Part shown: positions 22,101 through 30,150 of the stretch, piece by piece
Position numbering within the stretch: the stretch's first letter is position 1
Layout of the letters: each line of letters opens with the position of its first letter
Source of the DNA: Schistosoma mansoni
Lineage: Eukaryota > Platyhelminthes > Trematoda > Strigeidida > Schistosomatidae
DNA: 64,000 nt
Assembly (NCBI RefSeq): GCF_000237925.1
Contig: NW_017386067.1
Location: 1 to 64,000 of the forward strand
Direction: 5' to 3'
The notes under the pieces: model-generated
Seen by the model: the letters and a program-made list of their open reading frames with translations, nothing else
What the model was told of the DNA's origin: nothing
The model's database searches: none
Made by a program: the position numbers and the translations under genes

Positions 22101-22308
22101 CGAAGAATTTCGGCTTTCATCATGAGACGTCATAATTATTCCTTCAACTGGGAGGGCAGAGTTTAAATGGTTTGAATTATTTTTTCTGGTTAGCGTTTTT
22201 TTAGCGAGTTAGCTTTTCTACGGGACGGGGTCGCTAACCCCATGCCCAACCCTCCTCCTTTACCCGGGCTTGGGACCGGCAGTAACTCTAGAAGAGCTAC
22301 AGGCGGAG
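19104..22308 (-). mobile_element. RTE-clade non-LTR retrotransposon (SR2-like), nearly full length
   Basis: A minus-strand element of about 3.2 kb. It has a GC-rich 5'UTR (22308-22134), a single long coding frame (22133-19113) and a short 3' end with the microsatellite tail (TAAG)n, which is typical of RTE elements. It is flanked by a 16-bp target duplication and lies inside an F2 repeat. The 3' tail lacks poly(A). Confidence 0.92.
19113..22133 (-). pseudogene. RTE polyprotein: endonuclease and reverse transcriptase, two in-frame stops
   Basis: One frame of about 1,006 codons encodes the protein that nicks DNA and copies the element's RNA into the cut. Residues 1-235 form an apurinic-type endonuclease: GTWNVRTM, GISETHW (catalytic E), YAPTND, MGDLNAKVG and SDHHLV (catalytic H). 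The middle has a lysine-rich helical stretch. Reverse transcriptase follows, with WKEGYLIKIPKKGD, CENYRGISLL, QAGFRKDRSCTDQI, DYEKAFDSVDR, GVRQGCLLSP and the FADD catalytic box. The C-terminus has [12 protein letters not shown] and the RTE end block. The stops are TGA at 20813-20811 (codon 441) and TAA at 19946-19944 (codon 730). There is no frameshift, so it is recently dead or needs readthrough. Confidence 0.92.
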
Positions 22309-22324
22309 TTTTTGTGTTGACTTA
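22309..22324. repeat. Right target-site duplication of the RTE element
   Basis: TTTTTGTGTTGACTTA pairs with 19088-19103. It then runs straight into the F2 continuation TAGTATTTTCATAATTG. Confidence 0.75.
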
Positions 22325-22525
22325 GTATTTTCATAATTGAAAGCGTGAGTCAATTGAAGCTAGACCACCAAGGAAAACCTAGAAGCACTGGACGTCCTAT
22401 TGTGGGACTCGGTCTTTCGGTTAAGTGCTCGGGGGCGAGACTGGTAGGTTCTGGGTTCGAATCTCATGAGGCGAGGTCGTGGATGCGCACTGATACTGAG
22501 GAGTCCCATAATAGGACGAAACGGT
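22325..22525. mobile_element. F2 repeat, rearranged fold-back, cut by the N gap
   Basis: It starts in minus orientation (CATAATTGAAAGCGTGAGTC to the stem I strand), then switches to plus orientation at the ribozyme region (GGTCTTTCGGTTAAGTGCTC and the B box GGGTTCGAATCTC). A plus-strand hammerhead begins (CTGAGGAGTCCCATAATAGG) and runs to the gap at ACGGT. Confidence 0.75.
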
Positions 22526-22725
22526 NNNNNNNNNNNNNNNNNNNNNNNNNNNNNNNNNNNNNNNNNNNNNNNNNNNNNNNNNNNNNNNNNNNNNNNNNNN
22601 NNNNNNNNNNNNNNNNNNNNNNNNNNNNNNNNNNNNNNNNNNNNNNNNNNNNNNNNNNNNNNNNNNNNNNNNNNNNNNNNNNNNNNNNNNNNNNNNNNNN
22701 NNNNNNNNNNNNNNNNNNNNNNNNN
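22526..22725. other. Assembly gap of 200 N
   Basis: Exactly 200 undefined bases. A round number of N usually marks a gap of unknown size. Both flanks are F2 sequence with almost the same hammerhead core, so the gap may hide collapsed repeats. Confidence 0.99.
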
Positions 22726-22985
22726 AGTCACGAAATGGGGCAGCCGTACAGAAATCGTAGAAGCATCGGAGGTCGCATTGAGGGAATCGATGATTTCGGA
22801 TAAGGGTTCGGGGGCGAGACTGGTAGGTTCAGGGTTCGAATCTCGCGAGGCGAGGTTGTGGATGCGCACCGATACTGAGGAGTCCCATAATAGGACGAAA
22901 CGGTCGTCCAGTGCTTCCAGGTTTTCCCTGGTGGTCTAGCTTCAATCGACTCACGCTTTCAGCTATGAAAATATTAGATTGATCA
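22726..22985 (+). mobile_element. F2 repeat, variant 5' half
   Basis: The B box (GGGTTCGAATCTC), hammerhead and 3' end (to CTTTCAGCTATGAAAAT) are standard. The first 70 bases (GTCACGAAATGGGGCAGCCG and on) are unlike the usual 5' half and may belong to another repeat. Confidence 0.75.
22862..22916 (+). ncRNA. Hammerhead ribozyme of F2, looks intact
   Basis: CTGAGGA, stem II GTCC/GGAC, GAAAC, stem III ACGGTCGT and the GTC cleavage site before CAGTGC are all present. Stem I has one mismatch and an ATA insert on its 5' side, as in several other copies. Confidence 0.78.
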
Positions 22986-23106
22986 ATAGAGAATTCCTTC
23001 AAGAAAATTAATATCAGTCAGTGGATCAGAAATTAAACTTGTTCTTAGTTTGAATGAAAATCTTTAATGTAAACAATAATTATCTACATGAGCTAATCAA
23101 CTAATT

Positions 23107-23295
23107 ATAATGTTATCAGAAGGGGTTTTGTGGATTTTATATAATAATTTTAATAGTTGAGATCTCGCGAGGCGGGATCGTGGATGCTCACTGCTGCTGA
23201 GGAGTCCCATAGTAGGACGAAACGGTCATCCAGTGCTTCCAGGTTTTCCGTGGTGATCTAGCTTCAATTGGTTCATGATCTCAACTATTAAAGTA
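23107..23295 (+). mobile_element. F2 repeat, short fold-back copy
   Basis: It opens with the inverted end motif ATCAGAAGGGGTTTTGTGG, then a short minus-type stretch ending TAGTTGA. Then comes plus-strand GATCTCGCGAGGCGGGATCG, the hammerhead and the 3' end (CATGATCTCAACTATTAAA). The tRNA-like half is deleted. Confidence 0.78.
23185..23238 (+). ncRNA. Hammerhead of F2, core intact
   Basis: CACTG, CTGAGGA, GTCC/GGAC and GAAAC are present. The cleavage triplet reads ATC (allowed by NUH), and stem III has one mismatch. Confidence 0.68.
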
Positions 23296-23755
23296 ATGAT
23301 GATGTATTGAATTTCGGAATTAAATTTAAATATTTAACAATGGAAAAATTAGGTAAAATATAGGTAAAAGAAAAAAGAATGTCAGGAAATAATATACACA
23401 CATATATCTATGTATGTATATTAAAATGTCTAGCTATCAACTAAAATTGAACAATGCTTTTGTTATGTTTTCCGGTTGTCCAAATCGAAAACTGACATAC
23501 ATGCGCTCTATATGTGTAACCAAATTAGCTAACTGGGTAAGAAAACCAGGAATGATTAGGCAGTTTTTATCGGATAACCAAAAGTTGAGAATACTCAAGT
23601 TATTCAAACATGTTCCTTAGAAAATTAAGTCACAATTATAGTCAATAGTATATGCCTATTTCCTTAAATATCAAGCTAAAACTTCACTGATAGCTTGGTG
23701 TCGTCAGTATTTCTCAGATTTTATTTGGTCTTCACCCCATTGCACAAGCAAGTGG
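23296..23755. other. No feature recognised
   Basis: AT-rich DNA. A frame at 23414-23620 shows no known domain. Confidence 0.4.
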
Positions 23756-23936
23756 TTATCAGGACTCAGTAGATGAGTGGATAACGTGATGGCGTTTGAA
23801 GCGAAAGCTACTGGGTTCAAGTCCCAGAGTGAACATCAACTCTAAGATGCAGGTACACCCATTTGACGAGTCTCAAATGGGACGAAGCACGCGTCCTGGA
23901 TTCCACTGCTAGCTACTGTCCATCTTTGCAAAAAAT
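23756..23936 (+). mobile_element. SMalpha repeat with a decayed hammerhead
   Basis: It has A-box-like GATGAGTGGATAACGTG, the B box TGGGTTCAAGTCCC, then TTGACGA, GAAGC and GCGTCCTGGATTCCACTGCT. The ribozyme core is mutated at two key sites (CTGACGA to TTGACGA, GAAAC to GAAGC), so it should be inactive. Confidence 0.82.
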
Positions 23937-24097
23937 ATAATTGTTTAATACACAATTGATATAATCAACTCAAGAAACTATCATGTAACAGGGAAAATTG
24001 AAAGGATTAACATAATATCTCAAGTGTATATTTACAGATTCATTATTTTAAATGTCAAATCAACTATAATACAGAATTGAACTCATAGCGTATTGTT

Positions 24098-24440
24098 ATA
24101 CAGTTGAAATCATGAGTCAATTGAACTTAGACCACCATATAATGCCTGTAAACACTGTACGGCCGTTTTGTCCTATTATGGGATAGTTGATCATAGCACT
24201 TGCGTAATCCCTCCTCATGATACTGGAACTGATGACCTGTCGCTCGTGGTGGCAACCAGGTCGCGTGTATAGTACTGTGTGAGACTCGTACTTCGGGAAG
24301 CAGAAATTGATCACAGTCAATTTTCTTATCGAAAGCTAGGCGAAAGATGTTTCTGAGTCTCCTGGTCAGTGCTTCTCACGATCTCGGATCAGCGGTCGCT
24401 CAACTATATAAATTTACTAAAATATCCACAAAACTCCCTT
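24098..24440 (-). mobile_element. F2 repeat, decayed and mixed with other sequence
   Basis: The left end (CAGTTGAAATCATGAGTCAA, then ACGGCCGTTTTGTCCTATTA) is clearly F2 in minus orientation. The hammerhead is spoilt. From about 24190 to 24340 the sequence is not F2-like. The end (ATCCACAAAACTCCC) is F2-like again, in plus orientation. Confidence 0.6.
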
Positions 24441-24534
24441 TTGATCATAGTATATTGGGTTAATAATATTCATGATGAAATATAGTTAAACTTTTAATAT
24501 TGTTAAAACTTAAAGTATCATAATCAAATCTTTG

Positions 24535-24552
24535 TAATAAATATTTCGAATA
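24535..24552. repeat. 18-bp direct repeat, left copy, around a Penelope-like element
   Basis: TAATAAATATTTCGAATA occurs here and again, unchanged, at 26173-26190. It is a candidate target-site duplication. Confidence 0.6.
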
Positions 24553-24679
24553 ATTTATACGAATATTCGTCAAGATTAGAACGAATAGCTTGACAAAAAT
24601 TGGACGCCGAGTATAGAGAAGTCATGATATGTGAAAATTATAGTTTGAAATAATCTCAGCGATTGAAATTTAAATCATT

Positions 24680-24722
24680 CTGACGTTTCGTCCAGCTAAC
24701 TTGTTTGGACTTCTTCAGGGTA
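24680..24722 (-). ncRNA. Hammerhead motif of a Penelope-like element, left repeat
   Basis: The minus strand reads CCTGAAGAAGTCC ... GGACGAAACGTC. CTGAAGA fits CUGANGA, GTCC/GGAC forms stem II, and GAAACGTC ends in a GTC triplet with a minimal stem III. Hammerheads in Penelope-like terminal repeats are established knowledge. Stem I pairing is not clear by eye. Confidence 0.65.
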
Positions 24723-24740
24723 ATAATCAAAATCACCAAA

Positions 24741-25101
24741 GGAAGAACAACAAAATATTGTCTATGAGATCAATTGTCATAATTGTAATGCAGCTTATAT
24801 TGGAGAAACATCCAGACAATTGAATGTAAGGCTAAAGGAACACAAATAGTGTTTGAAAAATGCTCCCAAAACTTCGGTTGACTTAAGGAAACTTGAGAAT
24901 AAGTCTGCAATAGCGTTACATGCGTTGGAAACGGGACACATGATTAATTTTGAAGGGGCCAAAATACTTCAGAAAGGCTTCAACACTCATAAAGAAAGAT
25001 TGACAGCAGAAGCACTGTATATATGGGCGAATAAGAACAGCCTAAACAGAAAGGATGGTATTCAGCTAGCAACTACTTGGGTAATATTCATCAACAAGTA
25101 A
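24741..25101 (+). pseudogene. GIY-YIG endonuclease of a Penelope-like element
   Basis: Plus-strand reading gives YEINCHNCNAAYIGETSRQL, with the zinc-binding C-x2-C and the YIG motif, then VRLKEHK. A TAG stop at about 24848 interrupts, then come CLKNAPKTSVDLRKLENKSA, LHALETGHMINFEGAKIL, NTHKERLTAEALYI and LNRKDG. The stop within the domain means it is not functional as it stands. It resembles the copy at 17910-18260 but is clearly a separate lineage. Confidence 0.82.
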
Positions 25102-25264
25102 TTGGACCCTTTCTTTCCTTTATTCAACCTGTTTATTTCACATGAATCGTTATTTTGACTCAAACCAATATGAGTTATGTTTAGTATTACAATTTATGTA
25201 CTTTATGATTCGCATTTTTTTACTTGCAATTCAATGAATCAGAAACAATTTTTTCAACCTTCAA

Positions 25265-25418
25265 TTTGCACTTTATTTCGCGGGTGCGCACTGCTGAGGA
25301 GTCCCATAATAGGACGAAACGGCCGTCCAGTGCTTACAGGTTTTCGATGGTGGTCTAGCTTCAATTGACTCATGATTTCAACTTTGAAATATACTGAAAT
25401 CTCCACAAATCCCCTTCT
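25265..25418 (+). mobile_element. F2 repeat, first (truncated) unit of a head-to-tail dimer
   Basis: The unit starts just before the hammerhead (TCGCGGGTGCGCACTGCTG) and runs through the 3' end (TTTCAACTTTGAAATATACT) to CCCCTTCTGAT. The next unit begins at once. Both units share private variants such as GCTTACAGG, so they were copied together. Confidence 0.88.
25283..25335 (+). ncRNA. Hammerhead ribozyme of F2, dimer unit 1, intact
   Basis: GCACTG, CTGAGGA, GTCC-CATAATA-GGAC, GAAA, stem III ACGGCCGT, C, then CAGTGC. Stem I (GCACTG/CAGTGC) is a perfect 6-bp helix, and all conserved residues are present. Predicted cleavage is after GTC, between 25327 and 25328. Confidence 0.85.
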
Positions 25419-25619
25419 GATTATAATCATATGCTCACTAGTGACTGACTTCAAGATACATGTCCTGGAGTTCTAGTGGGAAGCAGTGACCAGTGGAGTT
25501 CAACCACGTCTGTTGTGAGATAACAACGCACTGAAGGCAATTGGTGAACGGTTGCTCATAATTCGTGGATCAGTTGAAGTTAGACATTAACACCGTTAGA
25601 TGCCGGCCAGCTCAGTGGT

Positions 25620-25672
25620 CTATCGGTTAAGTGTTCTGACGCGAGAATGATAGGTCCTGGGTTCGAATCTCG
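25620..25672 (+). promoter_or_regulatory. Internal Pol III-type A and B boxes of F2
   Basis: TGGTCTATCGG fits the A-box consensus TRGYNNANNGG. GGTTCGAATC fits the B-box consensus GGTTCGANNC. Spacing and the flanking CTCAGTGGTC...GGGTTCGAATCTCG resemble a tRNA. The same arrangement recurs in the other fuller F2 copies. It is not a functional tRNA, as no acceptor stem is visible. Confidence 0.65.
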
Positions 25673-25688
25673 CCAGTGCGGGATCGTG

Positions 25689-25741
25689 GGTGCGCACTGC
25701 TGAGGAGTCCCATAATAGGACGAAACGGCCGTCCAGTGCTT
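25689..25741 (+). ncRNA. Hammerhead ribozyme of F2, dimer unit 2, intact
   Basis: This is identical in its core to unit 1. Predicted cleavage is between 25733 and 25734, exactly 406 bases after the cleavage site of unit 1. Confidence 0.85.
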
Positions 25742-26071
25742 ACAGGTTTTCGATGGTGGTCTAGCTTCAATTGACTCATGATTTTAACTTTGAAATATAC
25801 TTTATTTTTACTTCACATAGAAACACATGTTAACATCGAATATCATTCATTAACAACTCATTCTTACACATACATACACACACACACAATTCATCCAGTC
25901 TTCTTTTATTTCACATCGTTGATTTTTTCACTTGATTCTCATGTAACTGAGTCATATTACCCTGTTTACAAAAATCCAACATTCAAATATGATTGGATTA
26001 GTACAGTATACATATGATCTGATTTAATTGTTAAACGCTATATATTACTTTGATGATTTTGTGTTTGATAA

Positions 26072-26118
26072 TTACCCTGAAGAAGTTCAGACAAGTTATC
26101 TGGACGAAACATTGAAAT
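26072..26118 (+). ncRNA. Hammerhead motif of a Penelope-like element, right repeat
   Basis: CCTGAAGA, stem II GTTCAG/CTGGAC and GAAAC are present. The cleavage triplet region reads ATT. It lies on the strand of the endonuclease and 3' of it, as expected for a 3' terminal repeat. Confidence 0.62.
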
Positions 26119-26172
26119 TATTATTTTTAGATTTCAATCACTGAGATTATTTCAAACTATAATTTTCATATA

Positions 26173-26190
26173 TAATAAATATTTCGAATA
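26173..26190. repeat. 18-bp direct repeat, right copy
   Basis: TAATAAATATTTCGAATA is identical to 24535-24552. Confidence 0.6.
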
Positions 26191-26282
26191 GATTTTTACT
26201 AATTCTTTAGTGTACCTCTCTAGATACTCTTTCTTTATAGACATTTTTATTGCACACATGAATTAGCCAAATTATATATAAA

Positions 26283-26690
26283 TATACATAATGAGTCTAG
26301 ATGGTGATCCATTTCATGAAAAGGCTTCGAAAGTATATATATCTATATATAATGAGTCTAGATGGTGATCCATTTCATCAAGGGGTTTGGAAAGCATATC
26401 TATATATAATGAGTCTAGATGGTGATCCATTCAACCAAGGAGCTTGGAAAGCATATATATATATTGAGTCTAGATGGTGATCCATTCAACCAAGGAGCTT
26501 GGAAAGCATATATATATATTGAGTCTAGATGGTGATCCATTTCATGAAAAGGCTTCGAAAGTATATATATCTATATATAATGAGTCTAGATGGTGATCCA
26601 TTTCATGAAAAGGCTTCGAAAGTATATATATCTATATATAATGAGTCTAGATGGTGATCCATTCAATCAAGGGACTTGGAAGGCATATAT
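26283..26690 (+). repeat. Minisatellite, seven units of 55-61 bp
   Basis: The block GAGTCTAGATGGTGATCCAT recurs at 26293, 26354, 26411, 26466, 26521, 26582 and 26643. The unit ends differ: one type has TTCATGAAAAGGCTTCGAAA, the other CAACCAAGGAGCTTGGAAAG. The types are interspersed. AT runs fill between. An eighth single block lies at 28313. Confidence 0.92.
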
Positions 26691-26749
26691 ATATGAGTTA
26701 AGCATCCAAGCTGTCTAAATGTAACACATTCTGTAATCATTCATTCCAT

Positions 26750-26792
26750 TCATCATCATCATCATCATCATCATCATTATCATCATCATCAT
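26750..26792 (+). repeat. (CAT)n microsatellite
   Basis: About thirteen CAT triplets with one interruption. Confidence 0.95.
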
Positions 26793-27029
26793 TCTTTTGT
26801 GTTTATTTGATTTGATTCATTGAATAGATAAATGGATAATTTTTTTTAATATTTCAGATAGTTTATATAGAATAAAACATGAATTCATTTATTGCCAATG
26901 ATATAACTTCTTATATCAACCTACATTAATCAATCTAAATATAAGACATAATTAATCTGTAATTGATTCAGCCATCTAATTTTTGTTATAAACAGTAGGA
27001 TACTAGTTTAAAACGCTAGGGTTTCTTGT

Positions 27030-27320
27030 TAATATTATTATCAGAAGGAGTTTTTTGGTGGAGATTTCAGTATTTTCATAGTTGAAAGCGTGAGTCAATT
27101 GAAGTTAGACCACCATGGAAAACATGAAAACACTGGACCGCCGTTTCGTCCTATTATGGGACTCCTCAGTATCAGTGCGCATCCACGACCCCGCCTCATG
27201 AGATTCGAACCCAGGACCTACCAGTCTCGCCCCCGAGCACTTAACCGATAGACCACTGAGCTGGCCGGCATCTAACGGTGTTAACGTCTAACTTCAACTG
27301 ATCCACGAAGTTGTTATAAC
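27030..27320 (-). mobile_element. F2 repeat, 3' two thirds
   Basis: In minus orientation it runs from TTATCAGAAGGAGTTTTTTGG through the hammerhead, the B and A boxes, to TTCAACTGATCCACGAAGTTG. It then stops, so about the first 130 bases of the unit are missing. Confidence 0.85.
27127..27182 (-). ncRNA. Hammerhead ribozyme of F2
   Basis: CTGAGGA, GTCC/GGAC, GAAAC and GTC are intact on the minus strand. Stem III (ACGGCGGT) has a mismatch, and stem I carries the ATA insert. Confidence 0.72.
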
Positions 27321-28285
27321 AGTCCTTTCACTTTTTACACGTATGTGGGACGTTCATTTACCTTAGACGAATATCTACACTAGATTCCCACCCAGTGTCG
27401 TCTATTCTACAGGACTTTAATACACAACTCAGATCAAGAACACGAGATTAGCCTGACTAGAACGTCAATATATTCCCAAACACACGAAAATCCGACACAA
27501 GGAACAGTCAATACACAATAAGGATAGGGGAATATATAACACATATAACAACTGTCATCCTATCTAATGTCTGACTCAGCAAAACAACCAATCATTGTCA
27601 TTCTTGTCTGCACATCAAATTTGTTATTTATATTCTGTTTGCAAAAACAAGAATGTTTATTCTGATATAAGTCTTGTCATCAATGGATATTCATGAGTCC
27701 AACAAGAATCAAATCCTTAGCATTTAGATCCTATATTAGATAGTTAACAATCTGAATCACTAGTTTAGAATTCAATAGTCGAATTAAAACTTCAGTCTTA
27801 TAGGTTGAGTAGTTTAGACAATATTAGCTAAAGTTCAAACAATCAGTCATGGGTGTCCGCTTTTGGTTAAGATTAAACTTAATTTTTCGAGGAAATGGAT
27901 TTACGCTATTGATTGAATATCTAAATTTATAAACTGATGGAGATGGATACATATTTATGAATAACTTTACACATATAATTTCATATCGGGTTAACCAATC
28001 GAATGTAAGATTGAGATTTGAAGTCAACTCGGAACAAAATGGTATTTCAGTTACATAAATGTAATTGTTCACGTTTTTTGTTGTTGTGGTTATCGGTATA
28101 TATTCATACAAAGTAAACTCTTTCTTTATACATAAACCTTATAGTTAACCATTTTCAGTATATTTCGATCGTAAATAGTAGTAGAGCTAAGGATATAAGT
28201 TCCGTCTTAGTTCAGACCGATCAGCTAGATTTACTTCCATCCTAGTGTTGATATTAATGCTTATACTGATACTTTACGCTTAGAA
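27321..28285. other. No gene recognised
   Basis: AT-rich sequence. A minus-strand frame at 27824-28111 (95 codons) has no known domain. Confidence 0.4.
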
Positions 28286-28328
28286 CATTAGCGTGTTATC
28301 CACTGACCTAATGAGTCTAGATGGTGAT

Positions 28329-28372
<44 letters not shown>
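28286..28372 (+). repeat. SMalpha shred, single minisatellite block and (AT)n run
   Basis: The sequence ATTAGCGTGTTATCCACTGA recalls the tRNA-like part of SMalpha in minus orientation. At 28313 one copy of the minisatellite block GAGTCTAGATGGTGATCC follows, then about twenty AT repeats. RTE sequence begins just after. Confidence 0.6.
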
Positions 28373-29345
28373 TACGGCGTGCCTGAGACGATAGTCAATA
28401 TCATACGAAATTCCTATGATGGATTAAACTGGAAAATCGTGCATTGAGGACAAGTGACAGACTTGCTCAAAGTAAATATTGGTTTCAGGCTAGGTTGCTT
28501 ACTCTCACACTTTCTCTTTCTTCTGATGATCGACTGGATTATAAAGATGTCAACATCTGGATTGAAGCACGGGCTACAATGAACAGCTAGGATGCAACTG
28601 GAAGATTTAGACTTGGCAGATGATCTGTGTGTTCTATCACACACGCAACAACAAACTCAGGAGAAGACGACCAGTGTCGCAGAAGACTCAGCAGCAGTAA
28701 ATCTCAACATACACAAAAGGAAAAGCAAGGCTCTCCGATAAAACAAAACATGCACCAATCGAATTACTTTTGACGGAGAAGCTTTGGAGGATGTGAAAAT
28801 CTTTACATATCTTGATAGCATCATTGATGAACACGGTGGATCTGATGCAGATGTAAAAACGCGGATTCATAAAGTAAGAGCGGCATATTTACAACTGAAG
28901 AACATCTGGAACTCAAAACAATTGTCAACCAACACCAAAGTCCGAATTTTCAACACAAATGTCAAGACAGTTCTACTGTATAGGGTGGAAACTTGGAGAA
29001 CTATGAAAGCTATCATCCAGAAGATACAAATGTTTATTAACAGTTGTCTACGCAAGATACTTGGGATCCGTTGACCAGACGCTATCAGCAACAAGCTACT
29101 GTGGGAGAGAACAAACCAGATTCCAGCGGAGGAAGAGATCAAGAAGAAGCGCTGGAAGTGTATTGGACACACATTGAGGAAATCACCCAAATGTGTCACA
29201 AGGCAAGCCCTCACTTGGAATCCTCAAGATCAAAAGACAATAGGAAGACCTAAGAACACATTACTCCGAGAAATGGAAACAGATATAAGAAGAATGAACA
29301 ACAATTGGCTAGAACTAAAAAGTAAAGCTCAACAGAATGAGTTGG
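28373..29345 (+). pseudogene. Decayed RTE reverse transcriptase fragment
   Basis: The plus strand matches the reverse transcriptase half of the RTE protein from the GVPQKIVNII region to near the C-terminus. Readable segments include [31 protein letters not shown] and [20 protein letters not shown]. There are frameshifts and stops, and both the 5' end and the TAAG tail are missing. Confidence 0.9.
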
Positions 29346-29689
29346 ATAAATGATTATTATAAATTGAATATGACATATAACAGAAAATATTAAATAAATA
29401 TGATGATGTAACAAAACAAAACAAATAAATAAACTGAATAATAGAATGAATGAATAAATATAATTATTACTCAAATAATAATGATGCTACTACTACTAAT
29501 AATAATGAGTAGTATCATGTTTTATTATTTCATTAAATAATTAATCATGTATTCTCCTTTTTATTTCTATCTTTGATTTGTTCATAAATACTCTTAACTG
29601 TCTACTTGTTCATAACTATTAATATCTTAATTGTATTGTATGTATTGATACTATAGGGATGCAATATGATATAATCCCGATAAGAATAA

Positions 29690-30150
29690 TGAACTAATTA
29701 TGGACTAATATGATACATATTTCAGTAACTAGGTTATGTATATCTTTATTCGTCTTATTAAAAGCTTTAGTTTAATCAATAAACTATGATTATTATACGA
29801 TTTACCGTTCTTAAGTTATGTCTAGTCTAATAATTACAGTCTCGCACATTCACAGCCACCTTTTGGCTAGAACTTGTACAAATGTCAATTTCTATTTTGT
29901 GATGCGATGTAGTCTGTTTGGTTTGTATATAGAACAAGTATGTTTGAAATACATGATTCATATCGCGGAGGTTGGAATTGGTATTCTGGACTCAAACAGG
30001 CTGGGATAGGCAGGAAGCAAAGACCGATAGGAAATCTAGACTGATCGTACGGGTTTATGTGTCATTGATTTAGTCGATAAATCACTACTCTCTAACTGGC
30101 GATATCATTATGTCATACATTAATACGATACAAGGCCACAAGTTATAACA
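29690..30150 (+). mobile_element. Probable solo LTR, copy 1
   Basis: About 400 bp matches 31555-32007 in the same orientation with many substitutions. Shared blocks include TTATACGATTTACC, TTCACAGCCAC, TTGTACAAATGT and CGTACGGGTTT. A TATATAGA box sits in the middle of the copy, and the right end reads TTATAACAG. The promoter-like box and size suggest an LTR of a schistosome gypsy element, but no TG/CA ends or TSD could be fixed. Confidence 0.5.

Larger units (their letters stand above)
25419..25800 (+). mobile_element. F2 repeat, second unit of the dimer, full length
   Basis: It runs from ATAATCATATGCTCACTAG through the CTGGAGTTCTAGTGGGAAGC and CATTAACACCGTTAGATGCC blocks. Then come the A box (CAGTGGTCTATCGGTTAAG) and B box (GGGTTCGAATCTC) about 40 bases apart, then the hammerhead and the 3' end at TTTTAACTTTGAAATATAC. 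It is the best-defined full unit in the window. Confidence 0.88.
24553..26172 (+). mobile_element. Penelope-like element with inverted terminal repeats, holding an F2 dimer
   Basis: The left end (about 24625-24740) is a terminal repeat on the minus strand. The middle is a plus-strand GIY-YIG endonuclease (24741-25101). The right end (about 26060-26172) is the same repeat on the plus strand. Both repeats share TTTGAAATAATCTCAG (or its complement). The F2 dimer (25265-25800) lies between the endonuclease and the right repeat. Partial, inverted terminal repeats are known for Penelope-like insertions. The reverse transcriptase is absent. Confidence 0.68.

Noticed and set aside
22134-22308. Hepatitis delta-like ribozyme in the RTE 5'UTR
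   Set aside because: Some RTE and R2 elements have one, and this UTR is GC-rich with pairing segments (GGTCCCAAGCCCGG, GGGTTGGGC). I could not build the nested double pseudoknot by eye with the catalytic C in place.
22345-22939. Long frames spanning the N gap
   Set aside because: They are open only because N codons carry no stop. The defined parts translate F2 repeat sequence, not protein.
25620-25672. tRNA gene calls at the A/B box regions of F2 and SMalpha copies
   Set aside because: The boxes match, but there is no 7-bp acceptor stem or anticodon arm, and the motif recurs in every repeat copy. These are repeat promoters, not tRNA genes.
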